From Centipeda felix (lineage in GTDB: Bacteria > Bacillota > Negativicutes > Selenomonadales > Selenomonadaceae): a DNA stretch of 64,000 nucleotides. The stretch lies in contig NZ_LT891959.1 in NCBI RefSeq assembly GCF_900186465.1, positions 1 to 64,000 on the forward strand, read 5' to 3'. The notes below the pieces were generated by a model. That model did not search any database, had not been told where the DNA came from, and saw only the letters and a list, made by a program, of their open reading frames with translations. The translations under genes and the position numbers were made by a program. Shown here in pieces: positions 35,845 to 45,721 of this stretch. Position 1 is the stretch's first letter, and each line of letters begins with the position of its first letter.

Positions 35845-36573
35845 ATGAAGGACGACTATCTGGTCAAATTAGATGCGTTTGAAGGACCCATGGATCTGCT
35901 CATGCATCTTATTGAAAAGAATAAGATCGATCTCTACGATATTCCAATTGCCGATTTGACGCGCCAGTATCTAGATCATATTGACAAGCTCTACCAGTTC
36001 GATATTGAATATGCCAGCGAGTTCTTGGTCATGGCGGCAACATTGCTGCGGATTAAAGCCCGTATGCTGCTTCCTCCAGCCGAAACGGATGAGGAGCAGG
36101 AAGAAGATCCGCGCAGGGAACTTGTCGAACGTCTATTGGAGTATCGTCGATTTAAAGAAATCGCGTTGCTTCTCGCAACGATGAACGATGCACAAAGTCC
36201 CTATGTGGAACGCTCTCCCATGCCGCTCCCTGCGCATCGCATGCCGCTGCTTGGTCTTTCTCCTGATGCGCTGTTGCGGGCTTTTTCGGATGTCCTGCGC
36301 GCGCAGGAGAAGCCACGCATCCCGACGGTTGTCATTTCAGCGGAGGAGTATCGTGTGCAGGATAAGATGGCGGATATTCTGTCTCTTCTCCATACACATC
36401 ATGGCCGCATGAAACTGAGCGACGCGTTTCCCAGCGGAACGCGGGAAGAGCTGCTCTCTGCCTTTTTGGCACTGCTGGAGCTCGTCAAGATGCAGACGGT
36501 ACTCGTTACGCAGGAATGTCTGTATCATGTGATTACGATTTCAACAAAGGAGGGCAGCAGTGCAGTCTCTTAG
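35845..36573 (+). CDS. scpA: segregation and condensation protein A
   Basis: ScpA is the kleisin that bridges the two SMC heads and binds ScpB. The 242-residue protein starts VKLDAFEGPMDLLMHLIEKN and continues DLYDIPIADLTRQYL, the N-terminal SMC-binding part. FLVMAATLLRIKARMLLP follows, then an acidic linker and a winged-helix C-terminus (KLSDAFPSGTREELLSAFLA). The ribosome site is weak (TAGGTTG), so coupling to the upstream gene is likely. Its last 14 bp overlap the scpB start. Confidence 0.96.
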   Translation: MKDDYLVKLDAFEGPMDLLMHLIEKNKIDLYDIPIADLTRQYLDHIDKLYQFDIEYASEFLVMAATLLRIKARMLLPPAETDEEQEEDPRRELVERLLEYRRFKEIALLLATMNDAQSPYVERSPMPLPAHRMPLLGLSPDALLRAFSDVLRAQEKPRIPTVVISAEEYRVQDKMADILSLLHTHHGRMKLSDAFPSGTREELLSAFLALLELVKMQTVLVTQECLYHVITISTKEGSSAVS

Positions 36574-37153
36574 CCGCTCGAGTATTCTTGAAGCCGTTCT
36601 GTTTGCCGCAGGTGCACCGCTTCCACTCTCAAAACTGGCAGAGATCATCGAGGTTCCGGAGTGGGAGGTGCAGGAGGCGCTGACCGTCCTCGAACGCGAT
36701 ATCGCTGCGCAGGGGCGCGGAATATTTTTGCGCAGATCGGCAGGCGGCTATCAGCTCGTGACGCACCCCAGTGCCTTTCCGTGGGTGCAGAAGCTCGCTG
36801 AAAAAATACAGCCGACACTGTCCTCGTCTGCGATGGAAACCCTTTCCATTATTGCCTATCGGCAGCCCATCACCAAGCAGGAGGTAGAACACATCCGCGG
36901 GGTGCGCGCCGAACGCTCCATTGGACGGTTGATGGAGCTGGAACTTATCTGTGAAATGGGACGTAAACCCGTCGTCGGGCGTCCCATTCTGTATGGAACG
37001 ACAGATTTGTTTTTGCGCTCCTTTGGCCTAGCGCGGATAGAGGATCTTCCTGCCTTACCGAACATCGACGATATAAAGAAGACGCTGGATGATGACCAGC
37101 TGCGTCTATTTGAGGAGATGCAGGGGGCATCGGATTCTACGGAAGAAGAATAA
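36560..37153 (+). CDS. scpB: segregation and condensation protein B
   Basis: ScpB dimers bind the centre of ScpA and regulate the SMC ring. The 197-residue protein has two winged-helix domains: RSSILEAVLFAAGAPLPLSK at the start and SSSAMETLSIIAYRQPITKQ at about residue 90. VEHIRGVRAERSIGRLMEL follows. It ends with the usual GRPILYGTTDLFLRSFGL and an acidic tail. GTG 36560 follows AAGGAGGG and overlaps the scpA end by 14 bp, which ensures matched synthesis. Confidence 0.95.
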   Translation: MQSLSRSSILEAVLFAAGAPLPLSKLAEIIEVPEWEVQEALTVLERDIAAQGRGIFLRRSAGGYQLVTHPSAFPWVQKLAEKIQPTLSSSAMETLSIIAYRQPITKQEVEHIRGVRAERSIGRLMELELICEMGRKPVVGRPILYGTTDLFLRSFGLARIEDLPALPNIDDIKKTLDDDQLRLFEEMQGASDSTEEE

Positions 37154-37185
37154 CTTAGCTTATGCGAAATAAAGGGGTGGAATCA

Positions 37186-39666
37186 TTGGTAGAACTGCTC
37201 GCGCCTGCGGGAACGAAAGAGGCTTTTTATGCTGCTGTTGAAAATGGAGCGAATGCCGTCTATCTCGCGGGAAAAATGTTTGGTGCGCGTGCCTATGCGG
37301 CCAATTTTGACGAGCAGGAACTGAGCGATGTCATCCGCTATGCGCATCTGAAGAACGTTCAGGTACACGTCGCTGTCAATACGATCATCGACAATGAGGA
37401 ACTCCCTAAGTTAAAGGAATACCTATCCTTTCTTTCCTCGGTTGGAGCAGATGCTGTATTGGTACAGGATCTCGGCGCGGCACGTCTGGCACAGCAAATC
37501 GCACCGTCTCTTCCGCTGCATGCGAGTACGCAGATGACCATCCACAACAGTGAAGGGGTAAAGGCTCTTGCAGCGCTTGGGTTTTCCCGCGTCGTTCTCG
37601 CACGGGAATTGTCCATTCCTGAGATACAGAAGATATGCCGTGAGAGCAGTGTTGAGATCGAATGCTTTGTGCATGGCGCACTCTGTGTCTGTTACTCAGG
37701 ACAATGTCTGATGAGCAGCATGATCGGCGGGCGCAGTGGAAATCGTGGCCGCTGTGCACAGCCCTGCCGCCTTCCATATACACTGATCGATGAGGCAGGA
37801 CGAGATGTGCTCGGCGATTCTGCCGGGAATTTCTTGCTCTCTCCGCGCGATCTGAATGCCGTTGATCTGATTCCACAGCTGCTCGACGCAGGAATATATT
37901 CGCTGAAGATTGAGGGGCGGATGAAACGTCCTGAGTATGTTGCGACCATTGTCCGCACGTACCGAAAGGCGATCGATCACTATCTAGCTGAAAAAAATCC
38001 ACCGATCGACGATGATGATCGCGATCATCTGGCGCAGGTGTTTAATCGGGACTTCACAACAGCATACATGGAAAGATACCAAGGAAAGCAGATGATGAGT
38101 GACCGCCGTCCGAACAATCGGGGGCTCTTGGTCGGCCGTGTCGTCGATTATGATGCCCGTACGGAAATGGTGTCGCTGAAACTTGCCCGTGATCTTGCTG
38201 TTGGCGATCAGCTGGATTTCTGGGTCAAAGTCGGAGGACGCGTTTCTGCGGAGATCGAACATCTCTATGATAAAGAGGGGCGCGAGTGTCCGGCAGCATC
38301 CGCGGGGGATATTGTCTCCTTCCGGATCCGTGGACGTGTACGTATGCATGACCGAGCCTTCAAGGTCTATGATGCAAAACTGATGGAGGCAGCGCGTCGT
38401 TCCTATGCAGCGGATGCTCTTGCTAAGATTCCTGTCGCCATGCACCTTCATGCCAAAGTACAAGCTCCGCTGACCCTCCATATTGAAGATGATGCAGGAA
38501 ATTGTGTCGATGAAAAAAGTGAGTACCTGCCAGTGCGCGCGACAAAGCGTCCTCTCACCGACGAGATAGCAAAAGCACAGATGGAACGCCTGGGAACAAC
38601 GGCGTTTGTCATGAAAGAACTCACCTGCGAGATCGATCCGGAAGTAATGGTTCCCGTCAGCGAACTGAATAAACTTCGCAGAGCAGCTATTGCCGCACTA
38701 GAAGAGGTACGCACTAGCCGTTTTCAGGCGAAAAAAAAGATATGTCGAATCACAGTTCCTGTGCGAGAGAATGTGCCGCCTGCACCTCCTGCAAAATTGA
38801 TGGTCTCTGTGGATTCCCTAGCGGCTGCCGAAGCGGCAATTTCCGGCGGTGCAGATGGGCTTCTCTACGGCGGTGAGTCCTATGAGGGGCGCCATCTGCA
38901 GCCGCGTGATTATGATACTGTCTGGGACTATGCACAGGCGCATCACGTACGCATTGACTATAACACGCCACGTATCGTTCATGAAGGTGAGTGTTCTGCG
39001 TTAGTAGATCTTCTGGCACATTTTGAAAACAAATTGCCTGCTGCTCTTCATGTCCATAATATTGGAACTGCCCATCTCGCGCAGGAGCATTGTTCTGCTG
39101 CTCTTCATGCAGATGCATCAATGATCAGCTACAATAGGGCAACCATTGAGTTTTTGCAGTCTTATGGCTTTAAGGAAGCAACGATTTCGCCAGAGTTAAA
39201 CGAAAAACAGGCAGCGCGGCTCGCCCATGACTCTGCCATCCCGCTCAGCATGATGGTCAGCGGCCGCTTGCCGTTGATGGTATCGGAATACTGTGTGCTC
39301 GGAAGTTTTCTCGGCGATTTAGATAAGGGACAGTGCACGATGCCATGCCGAAAAGGAAGATATTCTTTGCATGACCGCAAGGGGATCGATTTTCCCATTG
39401 TAACCGATCAATTCTGTCGTATGCATATATTGAACAGCAAGAAGCTGTCGCTCCTCCCACATGTTCCGAAGATTTTACGTGCGGGGATTACGACCCTGCG
39501 CATCGAGGGACGCGGCACGGCACCGGATGAGCTGCGGCGTACGGTTTCTGCCTACAGGGATGCGATGAAATTATCTCTGCCATTAACTGAGGAAGAAGAA
39601 AAGCGCCTGCAAATGCAGGAAGGAAATGACATTACACGCGGTCATTACTTTCGTGGAATCTTGTAG
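37186..39666 (+). CDS. U32 peptidase family protein, long form with duplicated U32-like part
   Basis: The 826-residue product starts VELLAPAGTKEAFYAAVENG and has the U32 signature EIECFVHGALCVCYSGQCLM followed by GGRSGNRGRCAQPCR at about residues 160-200. A middle DUF3656-like region follows. From about residue 540 a second, degenerate U32-like half contains MVSGRLPLMVSEYCVLG and a cysteine pair in KGQCTMPCRKGRY. Some relatives hydroxylate 23S rRNA (RlhA) or tRNA (TrhP) rather than cut protein, so peptidase is only the family name. TTG 37186 is preferred because AAAGGGGTGG lies at ideal distance; ATG 37162 has no ribosome site. Confidence 0.87.
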   Translation: MVELLAPAGTKEAFYAAVENGANAVYLAGKMFGARAYAANFDEQELSDVIRYAHLKNVQVHVAVNTIIDNEELPKLKEYLSFLSSVGADAVLVQDLGAARLAQQIAPSLPLHASTQMTIHNSEGVKALAALGFSRVVLARELSIPEIQKICRESSVEIECFVHGALCVCYSGQCLMSSMIGGRSGNRGRCAQPCRLPYTLIDEAGRDVLGDSAGNFLLSPRDLNAVDLIPQLLDAGIYSLKIEGRMKRPEYVATIVRTYRKAIDHYLAEKNPPIDDDDRDHLAQVFNRDFTTAYMERYQGKQMMSDRRPNNRGLLVGRVVDYDARTEMVSLKLARDLAVGDQLDFWVKVGGRVSAEIEHLYDKEGRECPAASAGDIVSFRIRGRVRMHDRAFKVYDAKLMEAARRSYAADALAKIPVAMHLHAKVQAPLTLHIEDDAGNCVDEKSEYLPVRATKRPLTDEIAKAQMERLGTTAFVMKELTCEIDPEVMVPVSELNKLRRAAIAALEEVRTSRFQAKKKICRITVPVRENVPPAPPAKLMVSVDSLAAAEAAISGGADGLLYGGESYEGRHLQPRDYDTVWDYAQAHHVRIDYNTPRIVHEGECSALVDLLAHFENKLPAALHVHNIGTAHLAQEHCSAALHADASMISYNRATIEFLQSYGFKEATISPELNEKQAARLAHDSAIPLSMMVSGRLPLMVSEYCVLGSFLGDLDKGQCTMPCRKGRYSLHDRKGIDFPIVTDQFCRMHILNSKKLSLLPHVPKILRAGITTLRIEGRGTAPDELRRTVSAYRDAMKLSLPLTEEEEKRLQMQEGNDITRGHYFRGIL

Positions 39667-39724
39667 AAGCACCGATTAGTTCTGTCGCATTATTTTGACG
39701 CATTCTCGATAAAAAGAGGTACTT

Positions 39725-42082
39725 ATGGACACGGAGTCATTTAAGGTTTTAGAATACGAAAAAATAAAAACCAGACTCGCATCGTATGCCGCCACAGCCT
39801 ATGGGAAAGAACGATGCAGAAGTATCATGCCATCTTCCGACTATGATCACGTTGCACGGCTTCAGAGGGAGACCGAAGAGGCAGTGCGGGTTGCGCAGAT
39901 TCAGCCGCCTCCATTTGATGACATCCATCATCTGCAGGAGATTCTTAAAAGGGCAGGTCGTGGTATTCTGCTGGAGCTGGATGAGCTGCGCTTGGTCAAG
40001 AGCACCATTGGCGGCATGAGAGACGTGAAGTGTTTTTTCCGCGATCTGTCTGCTGATGCAGAGCTGCTGAAAGACTTGGCACGGCGCATTGAAATCTTGG
40101 GCATGTTGGAACGGAATCTTAAGGCAGCGATTGACGAATACGGAAATTTTCGCGATGATGCCAGCCCCGTCCTTCGTCGCATCGCGAATGAGCTGCGTAC
40201 GGCGCAGTCGCGGGTAAAGGAGCGGCTTTCTTCCATTCTTCACGATGCAGCCTATCAAAAAATGTTTCAGGAAGCTATTGTCACCGTGCGCGATGAACGC
40301 TATGTCATCCCGGTCAAGCAGGAATATCGCAGCCAATTTCCAGGTGTCATTCACGATCAATCTGCAAGCGGCGCGACACTGTTTATCGAACCACTCGCCA
40401 TTGTCGAGCTGAATAACACTGTGCGTCAGATGGGGATTGCACGCGAGCAGGAAATCCTGCGTATTATGCAGCGATTGACCGGTGAAATTGCCCGTTCTGC
40501 TGATGTTTTGTCTGCCAACTGCACGATTTTGTCCGATCTCGATCTCATTTTTGCTCGTGCTTCTTTGGCGCGTGAGATGAGCGCCTATCCACCGATTTTG
40601 AACAGAGACGGGTATGTGCATCTGCGAAGAGTGCGGCATCCGCTGCTCCCTCCGGACAAGGTCGTTCCAATTGATATAGAGCTGGGGAAAACTTTTTCCA
40701 CACTGCTGATCACGGGGCCGAATACCGGCGGTAAGACGGTTAGCATGAAGACCCTCGGCATTCTTGCGCTGATGTCCCAGTCCGGCTGTTTTCTTCCGGC
40801 TGAGTCAGGCTCGGAGATACCGATCTATCAAAATATTTTTGCGGACATTGGAGATGAGCAGAGCATCGAGCAGAGTTTATCCACGTTTTCCGCGCATACC
40901 CGCAATATTGTACGCATCATCGATCGAGCGACATTTGGCGACCTGGTGCTCCTAGATGAGGTCGGCGCGGGAACTGATCCTGATGAGGGCGCTGCTCTTG
41001 CGCGGAGTATCATCGAACACTTCCTTATGAATCGCATTGCTACTGTTGCGACAACGCATTATGCCGATCTCAAAACGTATGCATATACACAGCAAGGCGT
41101 TGAAAATGCATCGGTTGAATTTGACATCAAGACGCTCCGTCCGACCTATCGTTTGCTCATCGGTATACCGGGGGCAAGCAACGCCTTTTCCATCAGCCGC
41201 CAACTCGGTCTGCCGGAGGAGATCGTTGCACGGGCGGAAGAATATGTAAGCGAGGATCATGCCCAGTTTGAAACCGTTGTTCACGATTTGGAACGTGCCA
41301 AGACGATTTATGAGGAAAAAAATCAGCTCCTTTATAAAAAAGAAACGGATGTTTGCAGGGCTGAGTCACGCCTTCGTGCAGAACGTGCTGCATTTGAGCA
41401 GTCGAAGCAGGAACTCCTCCATAAGGCACGCGAAGAAGCCAACAACATTGTACGTGAGGCAAGACGAAGTGCCGAGGAGACCATTCAGTCGCTCAAGGAA
41501 CAGTTTGATGACCATGGCATCAAGGAACGTCAAAAAGCGATTCAAGCAGCACGGTCAAGACTGAATGAGGCCTATGTGCACAATATATCGCCGAAAATTC
41601 CTGCGGAGGGGAGACCCGTTCGCCCCGGTGAGATCCAAAGCGGGGATACGGTTTACATCCGTACGCTTGCCCAGGAGGGTACAGTGCTTTCCGTGCAGGG
41701 CAAGGAGCTCAGTGTTCAAGTTGGCGGTCTGCGTACCATGGTCAAGATGGATGCGTGCACATTTGTCGGACACCCAAAGCGTAAAAAAAAGATCAACAAG
41801 ATACGCATCGGCGGTTCATTGGCGCAAAAATCGGCAGAGGTTCGCCCACAGATTGATGTGCGTGGCATGACCGTATTGGAGGCTGAGGCAGTTCTTGAGA
41901 AATTCATCGACGATGCTGTCTTTGCAGGGCTTTCCACTGTGCTGGTCATTCATGGAAAGGGGACAGGCGCGCTGCGCCTTGGGCTGCGTGATTACTTTAA
42001 GCGAAATAAATCCATCCGCTCGTTCTCCTTTGCTGATATTGCTGAGGGTGGTACGGGTGCAACCGTTGTTACACTGAAATAG
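39725..42082 (+). CDS. mutS2: MutS2 ATPase/nuclease
   Basis: MutS2 acts in suppression of recombination and in rescue of collided ribosomes (the latter shown in Bacillus as RqcU). The 785-residue protein has a clamp and lever region, the ABC ATPase with TGPNTGGKTVSMKTLG, LSTFSAHTRNIV and LLDEVGAGTDPDEGAALARS. A coiled coil of about 120 residues follows, then a KOW-like segment and the C-terminal Smr nuclease domain with IDVRGMTVLEAEAVLEKF and LVIHGKGTGALR. The start follows AAAGAGG. Length is normal. Confidence 0.97.
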   Translation: MDTESFKVLEYEKIKTRLASYAATAYGKERCRSIMPSSDYDHVARLQRETEEAVRVAQIQPPPFDDIHHLQEILKRAGRGILLELDELRLVKSTIGGMRDVKCFFRDLSADAELLKDLARRIEILGMLERNLKAAIDEYGNFRDDASPVLRRIANELRTAQSRVKERLSSILHDAAYQKMFQEAIVTVRDERYVIPVKQEYRSQFPGVIHDQSASGATLFIEPLAIVELNNTVRQMGIAREQEILRIMQRLTGEIARSADVLSANCTILSDLDLIFARASLAREMSAYPPILNRDGYVHLRRVRHPLLPPDKVVPIDIELGKTFSTLLITGPNTGGKTVSMKTLGILALMSQSGCFLPAESGSEIPIYQNIFADIGDEQSIEQSLSTFSAHTRNIVRIIDRATFGDLVLLDEVGAGTDPDEGAALARSIIEHFLMNRIATVATTHYADLKTYAYTQQGVENASVEFDIKTLRPTYRLLIGIPGASNAFSISRQLGLPEEIVARAEEYVSEDHAQFETVVHDLERAKTIYEEKNQLLYKKETDVCRAESRLRAERAAFEQSKQELLHKAREEANNIVREARRSAEETIQSLKEQFDDHGIKERQKAIQAARSRLNEAYVHNISPKIPAEGRPVRPGEIQSGDTVYIRTLAQEGTVLSVQGKELSVQVGGLRTMVKMDACTFVGHPKRKKKINKIRIGGSLAQKSAEVRPQIDVRGMTVLEAEAVLEKFIDDAVFAGLSTVLVIHGKGTGALRLGLRDYFKRNKSIRSFSFADIAEGGTGATVVTLK

Positions 42083-42125
42083 AAGTGAAAAACTCCTCTT
42101 GACGCGCGCTTTTTGAGAAAATCTC

Positions 42126-42154
42126 CTTACAAAATACAAACTTTGTGTTACAAT
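42126..42154 (+). promoter_or_regulatory. promoter of the class A PBP gene
   Basis: CTTACA at 42126-42131 and TACAAT at 42149-42154 are 17 bp apart. The transcript would begin near 42161 and run through the whole repeat element before the gene. Confidence 0.6.
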
Positions 42155-42197
42155 AGAGAAATTGAGTGCACAAAGCGCCTCCAATGGACACATCTTG

Positions 42198-42361
42198 GGA
42201 ATCACTGACAAAATGAAATCTGTCAGATTGGCGTATTTTTTCGTCCGAACGAGGTGGAAAACCGGACGCAGAGTGAGACTCTGCACTAGATTCCCCCCCC
42301 CCCCCAAAGTACGGGCGATAAAGATGCGTCAAGATGATGGCACTAAAATTATCGTGCTTCC
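42198..42361. repeat. structured repeat element, copy 2 (with C13 tract)
   Basis: This copy shares with 15652-15812 the left end GGAATCACTGAYAAAATG, the core TTTTTTCGTCCGAACGAGGT through CGGACGCAGAGTG, and the right block GATGCGTCAAGATGAT. The hairpin arms have changed in step: AATCT/AGATT here against GGTCT/GGATT, and CAGAGT/ACTCTG here against CAGAG/CTCTG. The right end is degenerate (TTATCGTGCTTCC). A run of 13 C at 42293-42305 replaces the TTTTCCGCCG of copy 1. The element sits between a promoter and the PBP start codon. Confidence 0.8.
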
Positions 42362-42380
42362 CTAGGTTAGGAAGGTATCC

Positions 42381-44468
42381 ATGCAGAAGAGCGAAAAGAA
42401 AGCAACGAAGAAGTCGTCAGGGTTTTCCCTGGGAAAGATGCTCCTCGTCGTAGGACTGGTTTTGTTCGTCATGGTCATCGGCGTCGGTTGTGGTTTCCTG
42501 ACGGCGAGTCTGAATACCAGATCAAATCTTGCAGAGGACATTGTTCCGCCGGCATCGTCGCAGATCTACGATATTCATGGAAATGAGATTGCGAATATCC
42601 ATGCGGCGGAGAATCGTCGTCCGATTGGCATCAATGAAATCCCCAAAAACCTCCAAAATGCTTTTATTGCGGTGGAGGACAATCGATTCTATGATCATAT
42701 CGGTATTGACCCACGTGGCATTGTACGTGCGATCTGGGCAAATATTCGCGGCCGGACTGTCACGGAAGGCGGCTCTACGATTACGCAGCAGCTTGCGAAG
42801 AATGCCTACCTGACACAGGATCGCACACTGAAGCGCAAGGTACAGGAAGTATTCCTCGCGCTGCAGCTGGAACGGCAGTATACGAAGCAGGAAATTCTTG
42901 AGCTCTACATGAACCAGATCTACTTTGGACAGGGAGCCTACGGTGTTCAGGCAGCGGCACGCACCTATTTTGGCAAGGATGCCAAGGATTTGACACTCAA
43001 TGAGTGTGCCATGCTTGCGGGGATTCCAAAGAGTCCGAACTATTACTCGCCGGTCAACAATATGGATGCGGCGACAGAGCGCAAGGCTGTCGTGCTCGAT
43101 CAGATGGTTAAGTACGGCTATATCAGTGACAGTGAAGCCGCAGCGGCAAAGAAGGAGCCGCTGCATATTGCAAAAAATACAAATGATGGCGGCAAGAGTG
43201 CCTCCTATTTTGTGGACTACGTTCTCCAGCAGCTGGCAGAGAAATATGGAGATGATGCGATCTACAAGGACGGTCTGAAGATATATACAACCATCGACAT
43301 GGATATGCAGGCCGCGGCAGAGACGGCGATGAAGAATCTGCCGACCTACTTTACGGATGTTAATGGGATCGTTCAGCCACAGGGAGCATTGGTCGCCATC
43401 GATCCGCATACGGGCTATATTAAAGCGATGGTTGGCGGACGTGGAACGGATCAGTTCAATCGTGCGACACAGGCAGTCAGACAGCCTGGCTCAGCGTTTA
43501 AGCCCTTCGTTTTTGCCGCTGCTCTCGAGAACAAGTATACGCCGGAATCCATCATCGAAGACAAGCCGCTGAAGGTCGGTTCTTGGGAGCCGCAAAACTA
43601 CAGCCGCAACTTCTCCGGCAAGGTTCGCCTGCGCGATGTTGTACGCTGGTCGCTCAATGTTCCAACCGTTCGTATCGCACAGGATATTGGCATCGATAAA
43701 GCAATTTTTTACGCGCAGGAGATGGGAATTTCCACATTTGTCCTGGATGGTGCGACGAATGACCGTAATCTGGCAACAGCCCTGGGCGGAATGACGCGCG
43801 GTGTAACCCCGCTGGAACTGACCAGCGCCTATGGTACATTTGCCAACCGTGGCATCCACGTCAAACCCGTTGCTATTCTGCGTGTCGTATCGCGTACCGG
43901 GAAGGTACTCGAAGAAGCAGAGCGCAAAGAAAAGAGTGTTATGTCAGCGGACAATGCGGCGGCACTGACGGCGATGCTTGAAGATGTCATTCGGCGCGGG
44001 ACGGGTACGCGCGCCAACATCGGACGCCCGGCCGCAGGAAAGACCGGCACAACGAGCGACTATCATGATGCATGGTTCGTCGGTTATATACCGGATCTGG
44101 TTGCCGGCGTGTGGATCGGAAATGACAGTGTCAGTGACTTGCACGGCATGTCCGGTGGTATGACCCCCGCCGTTATTTGGCAGGCATTTATGCAGAAAGC
44201 ATTGGCTCAGATGCCCATACGAAGCTTCGCTGGGAGTTCGGCCCATTCTGACACGTCTGCCAAAGAGGAGACGGCAGTCGATCATGAGAAGTCCTCTGGT
44301 GAGAAAAAGGCAGCGGATGAAAAAAAGAAGGAGCAGGGAAAGACCTCTGGAAGCACTTCCAAGGGCGGGGGAAATACTGCTCCTGCGGAACCCGTACGTT
44401 CTGCACCGGTCGAGTCTCAAGGAGCTGCGCCTGAACCTGGCATGGGGATAGAAAAAGGACAAAACTAG
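42381..44468 (+). CDS. class A penicillin-binding protein (PBP1A family)
   Basis: A bifunctional murein synthase. The 695-residue protein has one N-terminal membrane anchor (residues about 20-45). The glycosyltransferase domain has the catalytic region AFIAVEDNRFYDHIGIDPRG and the motifs GGSTITQQLAKNAYL and RKVQEVFLALQLE. The transpeptidase domain has the SXXK motif in PGSAFKPFVFAAALE, the SXN motif in RWSLNVPTV and KTGT in AAGKTGTTSDYHDAWFVG. A Lys/Ser/Glu-rich, low-complexity tail of about 85 residues follows. The ATG lies after TTAGGAAGG. The leader carries the repeat with the C13 run. Confidence 0.95.
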   Translation: MQKSEKKATKKSSGFSLGKMLLVVGLVLFVMVIGVGCGFLTASLNTRSNLAEDIVPPASSQIYDIHGNEIANIHAAENRRPIGINEIPKNLQNAFIAVEDNRFYDHIGIDPRGIVRAIWANIRGRTVTEGGSTITQQLAKNAYLTQDRTLKRKVQEVFLALQLERQYTKQEILELYMNQIYFGQGAYGVQAAARTYFGKDAKDLTLNECAMLAGIPKSPNYYSPVNNMDAATERKAVVLDQMVKYGYISDSEAAAAKKEPLHIAKNTNDGGKSASYFVDYVLQQLAEKYGDDAIYKDGLKIYTTIDMDMQAAAETAMKNLPTYFTDVNGIVQPQGALVAIDPHTGYIKAMVGGRGTDQFNRATQAVRQPGSAFKPFVFAAALENKYTPESIIEDKPLKVGSWEPQNYSRNFSGKVRLRDVVRWSLNVPTVRIAQDIGIDKAIFYAQEMGISTFVLDGATNDRNLATALGGMTRGVTPLELTSAYGTFANRGIHVKPVAILRVVSRTGKVLEEAERKEKSVMSADNAAALTAMLEDVIRRGTGTRANIGRPAAGKTGTTSDYHDAWFVGYIPDLVAGVWIGNDSVSDLHGMSGGMTPAVIWQAFMQKALAQMPIRSFAGSSAHSDTSAKEETAVDHEKSSGEKKAADEKKKEQGKTSGSTSKGGGNTAPAEPVRSAPVESQGAAPEPGMGIEKGQN

Positions 44469-44486
44469 AGAAGAGAGGATCATTCA

Positions 44487-45689
44487 TTGAATGCTGTTGA
44501 TATTTTAAAGGAGCGCGGGTTTCTTGCACAGTGCACAGACGAAGCTGCACTGCGCGACCTGCTCGATCATGAACAGGTGACATTCTACACAGGATTCGAT
44601 CCGACGGCAGACAGCCTCCACGCAGGACATTTGATTGCACTTATGGCCATGTCCCACATGCAGCGTGCAGGACATCGTCCCATTTGTCTTGTCGGTGGCG
44701 GCACGGGGACAGTAGGTGATCCTTCAGGACGAACAGATATGCGCAAGGTCATGACTGATGAAACCATTGCGCATAATTGCGATTGTTTTCGGGCACAGAT
44801 CTCGCACTTTATCGATTTTACGGATGGACGTGCCATCATGGTCGATAACGGCGACTGGCTGCGCAAGCTCAATTATATTGATCTGCTCCGCGATGTTGGA
44901 GCACACTTTACAGTAAATCGTATGCTTGCTGCAGAAAGCTATAAACAGCGGTGGGAGAAAGGGCTTACCTTCCTTGAGTTCAACTACATGATTATGCAGG
45001 CGTATGATTTCCTAGAGCTCAACCGACGCTACGGCTGTCGCCTTGAAATGGGCGGCGACGACCAGTGGTCGAATATTATCGCCGGTGTCGAACTCTGCCG
45101 TCGCAAGAAGAATATTACCGTATTTGGCCTAACCAATAAGCTGCTGACCAAAAGCGATGGAAAGAAAATGGGCAAAACGGCGGGCGGAGCACTTTGGCTT
45201 GACCCGAAGAAGACTTCTCCCTATGATTTCTATCAGTATTGGCGGAACGTCGATGATACGGATGTTTTGACCTGTCTCTCTCTGCTCACATTCCTCCCCA
45301 TGGAGGAAGTGCATCGTCTGACGTCCGTTGAAGGGCAGGAGATGAATCACTCGAAGGAAGTGCTTGCCTACGAGGTGACGAAGATCGTTCATGGAGAGCA
45401 GGAAGCACATAAGGCACAGGAGATGGCGCGGGCTCTGTTCGGTGGTGGTGTCTCTGAACAGGTTCCACAGATCCATGTGACATGTGGAGAGAAGCTGATT
45501 GATGCACTGACGCGCGAGGGCGTCTTTTCTTCCAAAGGAGAGGCGCGCCGCTTGATTCAGCAGGGCGGTGTCACGCTCAATGAGACGCGCGTCTCGGATG
45601 AACATTATGTCTTACAGGCAGATGTTTTTTCAGAGGGGAAAGCACTGCTGAAAAAAGGAAAAAAGAAGCACTATCAGTTGGTTTGCTGA
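44487..45689 (+). CDS. tyrS: tyrosyl-tRNA synthetase
   Basis: TyrS charges tRNA-Tyr. The 400-residue class I enzyme has TFYTGFDPTADSLHAGHLIA (HIGH-like motif HAGH), GDDQWSNIIAGVELCRR and the KMSKS counterpart LLTKSDGKKMGKTAGGALWL. A C-terminal S4 RNA-binding domain contains FSSKGEARRLIQQGGVTLNE. TTG 44487 lies after AGAGAGGAT; no nearby ATG gives the full N-terminus. It follows the PBP gene by 18 bp, so it is probably co-transcribed. No T-box leader is seen, consistent with that arrangement. Confidence 0.96.
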   Translation: MNAVDILKERGFLAQCTDEAALRDLLDHEQVTFYTGFDPTADSLHAGHLIALMAMSHMQRAGHRPICLVGGGTGTVGDPSGRTDMRKVMTDETIAHNCDCFRAQISHFIDFTDGRAIMVDNGDWLRKLNYIDLLRDVGAHFTVNRMLAAESYKQRWEKGLTFLEFNYMIMQAYDFLELNRRYGCRLEMGGDDQWSNIIAGVELCRRKKNITVFGLTNKLLTKSDGKKMGKTAGGALWLDPKKTSPYDFYQYWRNVDDTDVLTCLSLLTFLPMEEVHRLTSVEGQEMNHSKEVLAYEVTKIVHGEQEAHKAQEMARALFGGGVSEQVPQIHVTCGEKLIDALTREGVFSSKGEARRLIQQGGVTLNETRVSDEHYVLQADVFSEGKALLKKGKKKHYQLVC

Positions 45690-45721
45690 ATACTACGTTG
45701 ACGATGGGAAGGAGATAAATA

